Assembly: GCA_013373125.1 (NCBI GenBank)
Contig: JABXIK010000063.1
Coordinates: 1-53,889 of the forward strand
DNA length: 53,889 nucleotides
From: Gammaproteobacteria bacterium
Lineage (GTDB): Bacteria > Pseudomonadota > Gammaproteobacteria > Pseudomonadales > Oceanobacteraceae
Reading direction: 5' to 3'
Each line of letters begins with the position of its first letter. Positions within the stretch are counted from its first letter, which is position 1. A model generated the notes under the pieces. The model searched no databases and had not been told where the DNA came from. It was given only the letters and a program-made list of their open reading frames with translations. Positions 1 to 9,921 of the stretch are shown in pieces. Made by a program: the position numbers and the translations under genes.

Positions 1-44
1 GCGTTAAATAACAACCAAAACACTAGAATTTAAAGGAATCCCAG

Positions 45-263
45 ATGGTGATGTTTTGGCCCGTTCAACAAGAGCTTAATTGCATTAATGGCGATGGCAG
101 TATTTTGGGGAAAATTCAGTTTGATGCAAAGCATAATACTTATGTTTTCTCTGCGGATAATGAGCAAGTGGTGTTATCTGCAAGTGAGGATGCTAGTATC
201 AAACAGAAATTAGCTAAGCTGGTTTCAGGGCATGAGATCATCCCCATGCAGGATGATGATTAA
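45..263 (+). CDS. Small conserved-looking protein of unknown function
   Basis: A 72-residue soluble protein that I do not recognise. It has no signal peptide or membrane segment and ends in an acidic Asp-Asp-Asp tail. The ATG is preceded by AAAGGA at 32-37 with a 7-base spacer, so translation is plausible; a second in-frame ATG lies two codons later. A strong bidirectional terminator follows the stop by about 30 bases, which supports a real transcription unit. What lies upstream is outside the window, so it could be the last gene of an operon. No function can be assigned. Confidence 0.6.
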   Translation: MVMFWPVQQELNCINGDGSILGKIQFDAKHNTYVFSADNEQVVLSASEDASIKQKLAKLVSGHEIIPMQDDD

Positions 264-292
264 GCAAAATAATTTAAGCAAAGCAGTAAAAC

Positions 293-322
293 AAAAAACG
301 CAGCCTAAGCTGCGTTTTTTAT
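293..322. terminator. Bidirectional intrinsic terminator
   Basis: Perfect 12-base stem (293-304 with 309-320) around a CTAA loop. It has a T-run on its right and an A-run on its left, so it can end transcription from both the small gene at 45-263 and the convergent fadH. Confidence 0.9.
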
Positions 323-342
323 TGCTCGATATAATCGAAGTG

Positions 343-2406
<2,064 letters not shown>

Positions 2407-2461
2407 TTATTATGGGGGGCAATATAGGGCGCATCTTTTTTAAGGTAAATGACCCTGCTGC

Positions 2462-2482
2462 GCAATTCGATGATCGAATTGC
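2462..2482. promoter_or_regulatory. Inverted repeat, candidate operator between fadH and flagellin gene
   Basis: Arms GCAATTCGAT (2462-2471) and ATCGAATTGC (2473-2482) are exact complements around a single central G. It sits between divergent genes, 71 bases upstream of fadH and 123 bases upstream of the flagellin start. There is no T-run, so an operator is more likely than a terminator. The cognate regulator is unknown; it does not resemble the PsrA-type fatty-acid operator that I know. Confidence 0.5.
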
Positions 2483-2604
2483 ACGCCGAATGTGAACGCT
2501 GACCGTTTTTTATCCGATTTGACCATATATGGGAATTTGCTTGTGCGTATCTGTTCTTTCACAGGCTGATTCATGAGGGCTTATCATGACCTCTGGAGGC
2601 GTGT

Positions 2605-3384
2605 ATGCAGATTTCACAAGGTTTACCTTCTCGAAGCTTAGACCAAGCTCAACAATCCCAACAGACTCAGTTGGAGCGATTATCCAGTGGCCGTCGTATC
2701 AATAGTGCGAAAGATGATGCGGCTGGCTTGGCGATCAGTAATCGTTTGGATACGCAAAGCCGCTCTATGACGGCCGCCATTCGTAACACGATGGATGGTA
2801 TTTCCCGTATTCAGGTGGAGGACGGGGCGTTAAGCACTCTGAATGAAGACCTACAGCGTGTGCGAGAACTGACGGTACAACAGCAAAACGGCATTTTGAG
2901 CGATAGCGACAAAGCCGCCATTCAAAGTGAAATCGACCAGCGCCTAGAGTCCATTAATACTCAGTTTGAGCAAACACAGTTTAATGGGCAAAACGTGTTT
3001 GAGAATCAAGATTTAAACTTTCAAGTGGATGCCAATGCCGGTGATACCATTACCTTAAAAGGCTCCGACGTGGCCAATGTTCTGAAAGATAATGGCATTG
3101 AATCGGGTAGCGCCGTGTCGTTGGATGATTTGGATGCCGCTTTGGCCAGTATTAATGAGCGCCGTGTGGATTTGGGAGCGGTTTCCAATCGTTTAGAAAA
3201 GTCGGCCGATTTTGTGGCGCTTAAAAATCAAAACAATCAAGAAGCCAGCAGTCGCATACGCGATACGGACTTTGCTCAAGCTTCGTCAGAAAAAGCCAAG
3301 AACGATATCCAGAAGCAGGTGGCCATCAGTGTATTCGCCCAAGGGAATGCACAGCGCCAAGATGTTTTAAAGTTACTTGGATAA
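2605..3384 (+). CDS. Orphan short flagellin
   Basis: A 259-residue flagellin consisting almost only of the conserved D0/D1 terminal helices. The N-terminal conserved block (LERLSSGRRINSAKDDAAGL, about 25-44) and the C-terminal block (RIRDTDFA ... VLKLLG, to the last residue) are both present. The middle is about 60 residues with no room for large D2/D3 domains. The first 15 residues (MQISQGLPSRSLDQA) differ from the common MA-[LQ]-x-V-N-T-N start. GGAGG at 2595-2599 precedes the ATG. No other flagellar gene is nearby, so it stands apart from the main flagellar cluster. It may be a minor or alternative filament protein, or a flagellin-like structural protein; that is inference. Confidence 0.85.
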   Translation: MQISQGLPSRSLDQAQQSQQTQLERLSSGRRINSAKDDAAGLAISNRLDTQSRSMTAAIRNTMDGISRIQVEDGALSTLNEDLQRVRELTVQQQNGILSDSDKAAIQSEIDQRLESINTQFEQTQFNGQNVFENQDLNFQVDANAGDTITLKGSDVANVLKDNGIESGSAVSLDDLDAALASINERRVDLGAVSNRLEKSADFVALKNQNNQEASSRIRDTDFAQASSEKAKNDIQKQVAISVFAQGNAQRQDVLKLLG

Positions 3385-3400
3385 AAATCGCCTTTTTATG

Positions 3401-3421
3401 ACGCTGCACACAACGCAGCGT
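3401..3421 (+). terminator. Hairpin downstream of flagellin gene
   Basis: Stem ACGCTGC (3401-3407) and GCAGCGT (3415-3421) with a 7-base loop, 17 bases after the flagellin stop. No clean T-run follows, so terminator function is only possible. Confidence 0.4.
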
Positions 3422-3488
3422 TCCATCTAAGACTTCGGTTTTCAATTGTTTTAAAGCTGTGTACTGTATGGCAAAACAGGGGGCAGCT

Positions 3489-5630
3489 ATGACAATAAAA
3501 ACAACCACCCATTACCGTACCTGTAACTTATGCGAAGCCATGTGTGGCCTTAAAGTTGAGCATCAAGGTACTAAAATTCTTTCCATAAAAGGGGATGAAA
3601 ACGACCCCTTTAGTCAAGGACACATTTGTCCTAAAGCGGTTGCGCTTCAAGATTTATACGAAGATCCCGATCGTTTAAAAATGCCCATGGAGCGCACCGA
3701 AAACGGCTGGCAAGAAATCAGTTGGAAAGAGGCGTTTGATAAAGCCGCCGCAGGCATTGCCAAGATCCAAAAACAACACGGTAAGAATGCCTTAGGGGTG
3801 TATCTTGGAAACCCCAACGTGCATAACCTAGGTGGCATGCTTACTATCCGTCATATTTTAACGGCGCTAAAAACACGAACTCGTTTCAGTGCTACGTCGG
3901 TGGATCAATTACCTCATCACATTGTGGCTTATCATTTATTTGGCCATCAATTGCGCATTCCTGTGCCAGATATTAATCGCACTGATCACATGGTCATCAT
4001 GGGTGCCAATCCGTTAGCCTCTAACGGCAGCATCATGACAGTGGCCAATGTTCGTCAAAAAATCAAAGACATCAAAAAACGCGGTGGCAAAGTGGTGGTG
4101 ATTGATCCACGCAAAACTGAAACCGCGGACTTGGCTAGCGAGCACCATTTTATTCGCCCAGCATCGGATGTGGTTTTGTTATTAGCCATGGTGAATCATC
4201 TATTTTCACACAATTTAATTAAACCTTCCCGCGCATTGGATTTAGCCAAAGGGTACGAAGCCATTGGCGAACAGGTGAAACCGTTTTCATTAGAATACGC
4301 CGAGCAGCACACGGGCATCGCGGCAAAAGACATTGCAAAAATGGTAGAAGAATTTTGCGCGGCGGATAAGGCGGTTTTATACGGGCGCATGGGTGTGAGC
4401 GTGCAAGAGTTTGGTTTGTTAAGCCAATATCTCATCATGCTATTTAATTTATTAACCGGATCGTTGGATGAAGAGGGGGGCATGATGTTCCCAACACCCG
4501 CGGCGGACATCGTGGCCAATAGCGGACCAGGTTATTTTAATAAACGCCAATCTCGCGTGCGTGGTTTACCAGATTTTAATGGTGAATTTCCTGTGGCGTG
4601 TTTGTCTGAAGAAATTCTCACTCAAGGTGAAGGCCAAATAAAAGCCATGTTCACTGTGGCTGGCAACCCAGTTTTAAGTACGCCAAATGGTCAGCAATTG
4701 GATGTGGCGTTAGAGTCATTAGACTTTATGGTGTGTGTAGATTATTACTTAAATGAAACCACACGCCATGCCAATATTATTCTACCGCCAGTCTCGCCTA
4801 TTGAACGGGATCATTACGACATTTCGTTTCACAATCTAGCGGTGCACAATACGGCGAAATTCTCACAGGCCATGTTTAAAACGCCAAAAAATGCGCGACA
4901 TGATTGGCAAATTTATTTGGAACTCGCCAAACGTTTACAACCGAAGCTACCGTTTATGCAAAAAATCATGCGTGGTGTGACAGCTGTGTTTGGTCCTAAC
5001 TTTTTATTGGATGCCATGTTAAAACGGGGTCCACATAAAAATCTCAGTTTAAAAGCCTTAAAGCAGCAGCCCCATGGTGTGGATCTAGGCCCATTACAAT
5101 CTGGTTTGCCTCGTGTGCTCAAACACAAAGATAAAACCATTCATTTAAATCAAGAGTTTTACTTTGCTGATCTTGCACGATTGAAAGATAAATTCGATCA
5201 CGCTTCGACCTCGCAAGATGCCAATGACGCTTTATTAATTGGCCGCCGTCATGTGCGCAGTAATAATTCTTGGATGCACAATAGCCAGCGTTTAGTGAAG
5301 GGAAAATCCCGTTGTACGTTGCTGATTCACCCTGATCATGCGCAGCAGTTGAATATTGTGGATGGCCAGTCTGTGCAAGTGACCTCCCGTGTTGGGCAGG
5401 TGGTCATTGCAGCAGAAGTGAGTGATGAAATCATGCCCGGTGTGGTGAGTATCCCCCATGGTTGGGGCCATAACCGTAAAGGCACGAATCAATCCATTGC
5501 GGATGCTAATGCGGGTGTGAGCGTGAATGATTTAACCGATGATCACATGATTGATGGTTTATCAGGTAATGCGGCGGTGAATGGTGTGCCAGTGACCCTG
5601 CTGCCAATCGTGCAAAAAGCGGCGGTATAA
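3489..5630 (+). CDS. Cytoplasmic molybdopterin oxidoreductase (DMSO reductase superfamily)
   Basis: A 713-residue molybdopterin-guanine-dinucleotide enzyme. Near the N-terminus Cys12, Cys15, Cys19 and Cys47 (CX2CX3CX27C) form a 4Fe-4S site. The molybdopterin core follows, with conserved stretches such as VVVIDPRKTET and FMVCVDYYLNETT, and an MGD-binding C-terminal domain from about residue 590. There is no Tat or Sec signal, so it should act in the cytoplasm. No cysteine or selenocysteine is evident where the molybdenum ligand of formate dehydrogenases would lie (near RFSATSVDQLPHH), so I would not call it a formate dehydrogenase. The ATG at 3489 is chosen because AGGGGG at 3478-3483 sits 5 bases ahead; an ATG 10 codons upstream lacks this. 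The SDR gene follows after 90 bases. Substrate unknown. Confidence 0.85.
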   Translation: MTIKTTTHYRTCNLCEAMCGLKVEHQGTKILSIKGDENDPFSQGHICPKAVALQDLYEDPDRLKMPMERTENGWQEISWKEAFDKAAAGIAKIQKQHGKNALGVYLGNPNVHNLGGMLTIRHILTALKTRTRFSATSVDQLPHHIVAYHLFGHQLRIPVPDINRTDHMVIMGANPLASNGSIMTVANVRQKIKDIKKRGGKVVVIDPRKTETADLASEHHFIRPASDVVLLLAMVNHLFSHNLIKPSRALDLAKGYEAIGEQVKPFSLEYAEQHTGIAAKDIAKMVEEFCAADKAVLYGRMGVSVQEFGLLSQYLIMLFNLLTGSLDEEGGMMFPTPAADIVANSGPGYFNKRQSRVRGLPDFNGEFPVACLSEEILTQGEGQIKAMFTVAGNPVLSTPNGQQLDVALESLDFMVCVDYYLNETTRHANIILPPVSPIERDHYDISFHNLAVHNTAKFSQAMFKTPKNARHDWQIYLELAKRLQPKLPFMQKIMRGVTAVFGPNFLLDAMLKRGPHKNLSLKALKQQPHGVDLGPLQSGLPRVLKHKDKTIHLNQEFYFADLARLKDKFDHASTSQDANDALLIGRRHVRSNNSWMHNSQRLVKGKSRCTLLIHPDHAQQLNIVDGQSVQVTSRVGQVVIAAEVSDEIMPGVVSIPHGWGHNRKGTNQSIADANAGVSVNDLTDDHMIDGLSGNAAVNGVPVTLLPIVQKAAV

Positions 5631-5720
5631 ACATCAATGAATTTGATCGCTTCGCTCATTTTGCCAACACAGCAAGTTGCGTAAGCTGTGTGCACTGAGA
5701 ACAAGAATAAAAGGTGATGT

Positions 5721-6497
5721 ATGGATTTACAGAATAAAGTTGCCATCGTAACGGGTGGTGCTTCGGGTTTAGGCTTAGCGGCCTGCGAAGCCTTGGTGGC
5801 CAAAGGAGCAAAGGTTTGTATCTTTGATATGAACCGTGAAATGGGTGAGAAGGCGGTAGCTGACCTTGGTCAAGGCAGTGCCTGCTTTGCTGAGGTGAAT
5901 GTGACCGATGAAGCATCGGTTTCAGCAGGGATTCAAGTGTGTTTAAACGCCTTTGGTGCGCTACACATCGTACTTAATAGTGCAGGCATTGGCCCGCCAG
6001 AAAAGGTCATTAACCGTGAAGGTGAGCCATTGCCATTGGCCAATTTCAAAAAAATTGTGGATGTAAATTTATTTGGCACTTTCAACGTATTAAGCAAGGC
6101 AGCTGCAGAAATGGCAAAGGGCGAGCCATTCAACGACGATAATGGTCGTGGGGTGATCATCAATGTGGCCTCTGTAGCGGCGTTTGATGGTCAAATTGGT
6201 CAGCCTGCTTATGCAGCCAGTAAAGCGGGTGTTGCGGGTATGGCGTTGCCCATTGCGCGTGAATTAGCCCGCTATGGCATTCGTTGTAATACCATTGCAC
6301 CGGGTTTATTCCGTACGCCTTTAGCTGAAAGCCTTGGTGAAAAAGTCATCGAAGCCCTAGGTAATAGTGTGGAATACCCAAAACGTCTTGGGGACCCAAA
6401 AGAGTTTGGTAAGCTCGTGGTACAAATCGCTGAAAACGATTACCTCAATGGTGAAGTGATTCGTTTAGATGGTGCCATCCGCATGGCGGCCAAATAA
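5721..6497 (+). CDS. SDR family dehydrogenase, 3-hydroxyacyl-CoA dehydrogenase type 2-like
   Basis: A 258-residue short-chain dehydrogenase/reductase. Visible motifs are the NAD-binding TGGASGLG (11-18), NSAG (86-89), catalytic Ser151, Tyr164 and Lys168 (YAASK), and the PGLFRTP segment after the active site. The overall pattern resembles the HSD17B10 / type II 3-hydroxyacyl-CoA dehydrogenase group, which oxidises short-chain 3-hydroxyacyl-CoA or hydroxysteroids with NAD. The ATG is preceded by AAGGTG. It follows the molybdopterin oxidoreductase in the same direction; a small inverted repeat (5667-5673 with 5685-5691) without a T-run lies between them, so co-transcription is possible. The family is certain; the exact substrate is not. 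Confidence 0.85.
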   Translation: MDLQNKVAIVTGGASGLGLAACEALVAKGAKVCIFDMNREMGEKAVADLGQGSACFAEVNVTDEASVSAGIQVCLNAFGALHIVLNSAGIGPPEKVINREGEPLPLANFKKIVDVNLFGTFNVLSKAAAEMAKGEPFNDDNGRGVIINVASVAAFDGQIGQPAYAASKAGVAGMALPIARELARYGIRCNTIAPGLFRTPLAESLGEKVIEALGNSVEYPKRLGDPKEFGKLVVQIAENDYLNGEVIRLDGAIRMAAK

Positions 6498-6600
6498 TAT
6501 AGATCAATATATTCGTGGCCAAATTAAGGCTTGGTCGTACTTCTAGGTGTGATAAAGTAGCCCAGCCCATATTGGCCATAGAACAAATAGGATAATAACA

Positions 6601-7095
6601 ATGAAACGATTCTTAGCTCTCACCGCGTTGGCATTTGGTTTGTCTGGTCATGCCATGGCTGACAATATGTCTCCAGAAGGCACCTGGAAAACCATCGATG
6701 ATGAAACCGGTAAAGCCAAAAGCTTGGTTCAAATCTGGATCGAAGATAATCAATTAAACGGTAAAATCATTGAGTTGATTGAACCTGAAGAAGAAAACCC
6801 TAAGTGCACCGAGTGTGAAGGGGATAAAAAAGATCAACCAATCGTTGGTATGCAATTCATCTGGGGTCTAACCAAAGATGGTGATGTTTGGGATGACGGT
6901 GAAATCCTTGATCCTGCTAGCGGTAGCGTTTACAGCTCTAAAATTGAAGTGATCGAAGGTGGTCAAAAACTGGATGTACGTGGTTATATCGGTTTTGCTT
7001 TTGCTGGTCGTTCACAAGTTTGGGAACGTGTTGAAGCACAACCAGCTGAAGCAGCACCAGCTACTCAAGCGGCGGCAGAAACAGCAGCGAACTAA
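6601..7095 (+). CDS. Secreted DUF2147 family protein
   Basis: A 164-residue exported protein. A Sec signal peptide covers about residues 1-20 with likely cleavage at AMA|DN. The mature part starts with SPEGTWKTIDDETGKAKS and continues with the Trp/Gly-rich beta-strand pattern of DUF2147 proteins, a lipocalin-like periplasmic family of unknown function. It contains CTEC at about 75-78, a possible disulfide or metal pair. The C-terminal 15-20 residues are an Ala/Gln/Glu-rich tail of low complexity. It stands alone and ends at a strong terminator shared with the convergent EAL gene. Confidence 0.85.
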   Translation: MKRFLALTALAFGLSGHAMADNMSPEGTWKTIDDETGKAKSLVQIWIEDNQLNGKIIELIEPEEENPKCTECEGDKKDQPIVGMQFIWGLTKDGDVWDDGEILDPASGSVYSSKIEVIEGGQKLDVRGYIGFAFAGRSQVWERVEAQPAEAAPATQAAAETAAN

Positions 7096-7114
7096 AAACT
7101 TTAAATTTACGAAA

Positions 7115-7148
7115 CAAAAAACGCGATGTGCAAGCATCGCGTTTTTTT
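7115..7148. terminator. Bidirectional intrinsic terminator
   Basis: Stem ACGCGATG (7121-7128) and CATCGCGT (7135-7142), extended by A/T pairs, with a 6-base loop, an A-run on the left and T7 on the right. It serves the DUF2147 gene and the convergent EAL gene, whose stop codon it abuts. Confidence 0.9.
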
Positions 7149-9357
7149 ATGCCAATAATTTATCTGGCGTACTTGGCTTACTAAAATAGTAGCCTTGAAT
7201 GTAATCACATTGCATGTTTTTGAGTATTTGCCATTGCTCATGGGTCTCTACTCCTTCGGCAATGGTTTTTAATTTTAAATGCTGGGCGAGATCAATAATG
7301 GCCGCCACTATGCTTTTATCATTCTCGTCACTCTCTAAGTGTTTTACAAACGCTTGATCAATTTTTAAAGAATCAATTGGGAATTGCTTTAAATAGCTCA
7401 AAGACGAATATCCCGTTCCAAAATCATCAATGGCCAGTGAAAAACCCATTGCTTTCAGTTTTTTCATAATGCTAATGCTTTGATCCGCGTTTTCCATAAT
7501 TAAGCTTTCGGTGATTTCCAATTCAATATGCTGTGGGTTCACTTGAGTGCTTTCAATCAGTTGGCTGAGTTGATCTAGAAAGTGTCGGTATTGAAATTGT
7601 CGCGCTGAAATATTGATGGCGATTTGGATGTTGTGTCCAGCATCATGGAACTGTTTGGCCTGTTTGAATCCTTGTTCGATGATCCAGTAGCCAATCTGAA
7701 TGATCAAGCCGGTTTGCTCTGCCACTGGAATAAATGTAGCTGGACTCATCATAGAGCCATCTTCTTTAAACCAGCGAATCAGAGATTCAGCTGCACAAAT
7801 TTTGCCACTTTGAGCATCGACCTTGGCCTGATAGAACATGATGAACTGATGCTTTTCTAACGCTTCCCGCATTCCACGCTCAATGGGTAACCAGCTCTGT
7901 TCACTAGCATGAAATTGAGGGTGGTAGGCTTCGATGGAGTCGCCTAATTTACGTGCGTGGTTAAGTGCTGCATGTGCGTTACTGATTAAACCTTGTGTGG
8001 TGTTGCCATCTTGTGGGTAATGACAATAGCCCATGCTTAAATTCAAATAATAACTGTGTTGGTTTACATACAGCGCTTCGTCCATGGCACCTTGGATTAA
8101 TTTGGCGTTGTACAGCACTTCATTCGTGTTGGCGTGTGATACCAATAAACAAAACGTCGAAGCCTCCAAGCGATAGGTGTCAATTTGACAGCTCATACTG
8201 GCGGTGAGTTCTTGCAAGCGTTTGCCTAAGTGATGAATGATGTCATCACCGATATGGTAGCCTTGGCTTGCGGTGATAAATTTAAAGCGATCAATACTAA
8301 TTAATAAAATAGAGCACGCTTGAGTGTGCTTGATATGGTGGGTCAAGTCTAATTCAAACTTACGGCGATTAGGTAAGCCAGTATGTACGTCGTGAAAGGC
8401 TTGGTATTCTAATTGATCTTGCGCCTCTTTGCGTTCGGTCACATCTTCGATGTATAGATGGCAGCTTTCAAGATCACGTAATAACGACAGGCTGAATTCT
8501 AAATGTTTGGTATCTATGTCGGCGTTGAAATTGATTTGCCCGTCGTAATTTTTTTGCCAAGATTTTAAATTTTCTTGAAAGTCTGTTGGGAGTAAATCGG
8601 TGAGGTTTTCAGATTCTGGGTAAATCTCTTTTAATAGTTTTTGGCTAGCAGGATTGGCAAATAAAATCTCACCCTGCCAATTTAAATTCATCACTGGGTT
8701 GGGGTTACGCTCAGGGAACTTAGCTAAAGCTCGACGTTTAGCGGTTTTACGGATATTGATTTGCGTAAAATATCCTAGTACTAAGGCACTGGCCATAATG
8801 ACCAGCGTATAGAGAATCACTAAGTTCACCATTTCTTGGATTTGTTGCTGGCTGCGTATTGTTTGTTGCTGCGCGTGTTCTTCAACTTCTTTTGTGAGAG
8901 TGACCAAAATAGCTTCGGCTTGTTGTCCTACTTTGGTGAGTTGTGCGAGATCCGCTCGTGCTTGATCCCAGTCTGTGCTGTTGGAGATTAAATTCACATC
9001 AATGGCATTTTGTAGGGCTTTTATTTCGCCGTAGAGTTTAGGCAGGGTCATCACATGACCGGAAAAGCCTTCATTGATGGCCATCAATTGATCCGCTAGT
9101 TCAGTTTCTGTGGATTTGATTTTTTCCCACAAACCTTCCCGAGTGGTTCTTGCATAATATTCGTAGAGTAGGCGTTCGTGCTCGGTGATGCTGGCACGTA
9201 GCTGCTTAATAAGGTTGAGCTTAGGGATGGTGACGGATACCAAGTTGCGGCTGCTGATACCGGCTTGTTCACCACTGTTTCGCACAATATAGGACATGAT
9301 CACGCCAATGGCGATAACGGTGGCTAATATGATCCATATGCGCTTGGTGAGGCTCAT
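7147..9357 (-). CDS. Membrane EAL phosphodiesterase with PAS and degenerate GGDEF domains
   Basis: A 736-residue c-di-GMP signalling protein. TM1 (about 7-26) and TM2 (about 177-199) flank a helical periplasmic sensor region. A PAS-like domain (about 215-305) leads to a GGDEF domain starting at YQAFHDVHTGLPNR. Its signature loop reads RLEASTF (396-402) instead of GGDEF, so cyclase activity should be lost. The EAL domain is well preserved: ESL for EAL (524-526), DDFGTGYSS (644-652), KIDQAFV, and AEGVET (700-705). I infer a c-di-GMP phosphodiesterase acting at the inner membrane, with the GGDEF remnant perhaps binding GTP as an allosteric domain. Monocistronic; no recognisable partner. Confidence 0.9.
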   Translation of the reverse strand: MSLTKRIWIILATVIAIGVIMSYIVRNSGEQAGISSRNLVSVTIPKLNLIKQLRASITEHERLLYEYYARTTREGLWEKIKSTETELADQLMAINEGFSGHVMTLPKLYGEIKALQNAIDVNLISNSTDWDQARADLAQLTKVGQQAEAILVTLTKEVEEHAQQQTIRSQQQIQEMVNLVILYTLVIMASALVLGYFTQINIRKTAKRRALAKFPERNPNPVMNLNWQGEILFANPASQKLLKEIYPESENLTDLLPTDFQENLKSWQKNYDGQINFNADIDTKHLEFSLSLLRDLESCHLYIEDVTERKEAQDQLEYQAFHDVHTGLPNRRKFELDLTHHIKHTQACSILLISIDRFKFITASQGYHIGDDIIHHLGKRLQELTASMSCQIDTYRLEASTFCLLVSHANTNEVLYNAKLIQGAMDEALYVNQHSYYLNLSMGYCHYPQDGNTTQGLISNAHAALNHARKLGDSIEAYHPQFHASEQSWLPIERGMREALEKHQFIMFYQAKVDAQSGKICAAESLIRWFKEDGSMMSPATFIPVAEQTGLIIQIGYWIIEQGFKQAKQFHDAGHNIQIAINISARQFQYRHFLDQLSQLIESTQVNPQHIELEITESLIMENADQSISIMKKLKAMGFSLAIDDFGTGYSSLSYLKQFPIDSLKIDQAFVKHLESDENDKSIVAAIIDLAQHLKLKTIAEGVETHEQWQILKNMQCDYIQGYYFSKPSTPDKLLA

Positions 9358-9453
9358 TGCAAAGCTCTATTGCGTGATGTTATGTCTAAGCATAGACATA
9401 TTTCGCTGATTTTTACTGCAATAGCTGAACTGGTTCACGGCTTGGATAGGCTT

Positions 9454-9484
9454 TCCTAGAGTCTAGCGGGTGAATCCTCTAGGA
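9454..9484. promoter_or_regulatory. Inverted repeat upstream of lipoprotein gene
   Basis: Arms TCCTAGAG (9454-9461) and CTCTAGGA (9477-9484) separated by 15 bases, 47 bases before the lipoprotein ATG in the divergent gap with the EAL gene. Could be an operator; no regulator is evident. Confidence 0.3.
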
Positions 9485-9530
9485 TTTAGCCGCTATTTTT
9501 AGCACACAACAACAAATAGGGGAGAAGACT

Positions 9531-9806
9531 ATGTTAAAGCACTTAGTAATTTTAATGGCGGCAGCAATGTTAATGGCGTGTGGCGAAGAGCCAATGACAG
9601 AACAAGCAGAAGCAGCAGTTGAAGCGGTTCAAGAACAAGCAGCAGCTGCGGTTGAATCTGCTGAAGCGATGGCTGAAGACGCACAAGAAAGCACAGAAGA
9701 AGCGATGGCCACTGCAGAAGAAGTAATGCAAGAAACGGCAGAAGCGGCTGAAGAAAAAGTAGAAGCGGTTAAAGAAGCGGTTGCTACTGGCACTGTTGAA
9801 GGTTAA
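9531..9806 (+). CDS. Small Ala/Glu-rich lipoprotein
   Basis: A 91-residue lipoprotein. The signal peptide ends in a lipobox LMAC, lipidated at Cys17. Mature residues from about 20 onward are almost only Ala, Glu, Val, Gln and Met with A-x-x-A-x-E spacing, expected to form one long amphipathic helix or coiled coil. A GGGGAGAAG Shine-Dalgarno region precedes the ATG, and a strong terminator follows 9 bases after the stop. The design recalls small helical envelope lipoproteins such as Lpp in shape only; I see no sequence homology claim to make. Function unknown. Confidence 0.8.
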   Translation: MLKHLVILMAAAMLMACGEEPMTEQAEAAVEAVQEQAAAAVESAEAMAEDAQESTEEAMATAEEVMQETAEAAEEKVEAVKEAVATGTVEG

Positions 9807-9814
9807 TCCTTTTT

Positions 9815-9845
9815 AATGAGCCTAAGTGTCACTTAGGCTCATTTT
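9815..9845 (+). terminator. Intrinsic terminator of lipoprotein gene
   Basis: Thirteen-base perfect stem (9815-9827 with 9831-9843) around a GTC loop, followed by T residues. It overlaps the nominal 5' extension of the downstream AraC reading frame, which argues that the AraC gene starts later. Confidence 0.9.
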
Positions 9846-9921
9846 ATTCTCATCCTTTCCTCCCGCTTTCACCGCTTTTGCTTTATCATCTTTTCCTTAT
9901 TCAGCGTTTTTAAGGTGCATT

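Noticed and set aside
5667..5691. Inverted repeat between molybdoenzyme and SDR genes
   Set aside because: Seven-base stem with an 11-base loop and no T-run; too weak to call a terminator or operator.
9826..9921. N-terminal 32-codon extension of the AraC gene
   Set aside because: It begins inside the lipoprotein terminator and has no ribosome-binding site; the GTG at 9922 has TAAGG at good spacing and gives the family's normal length.
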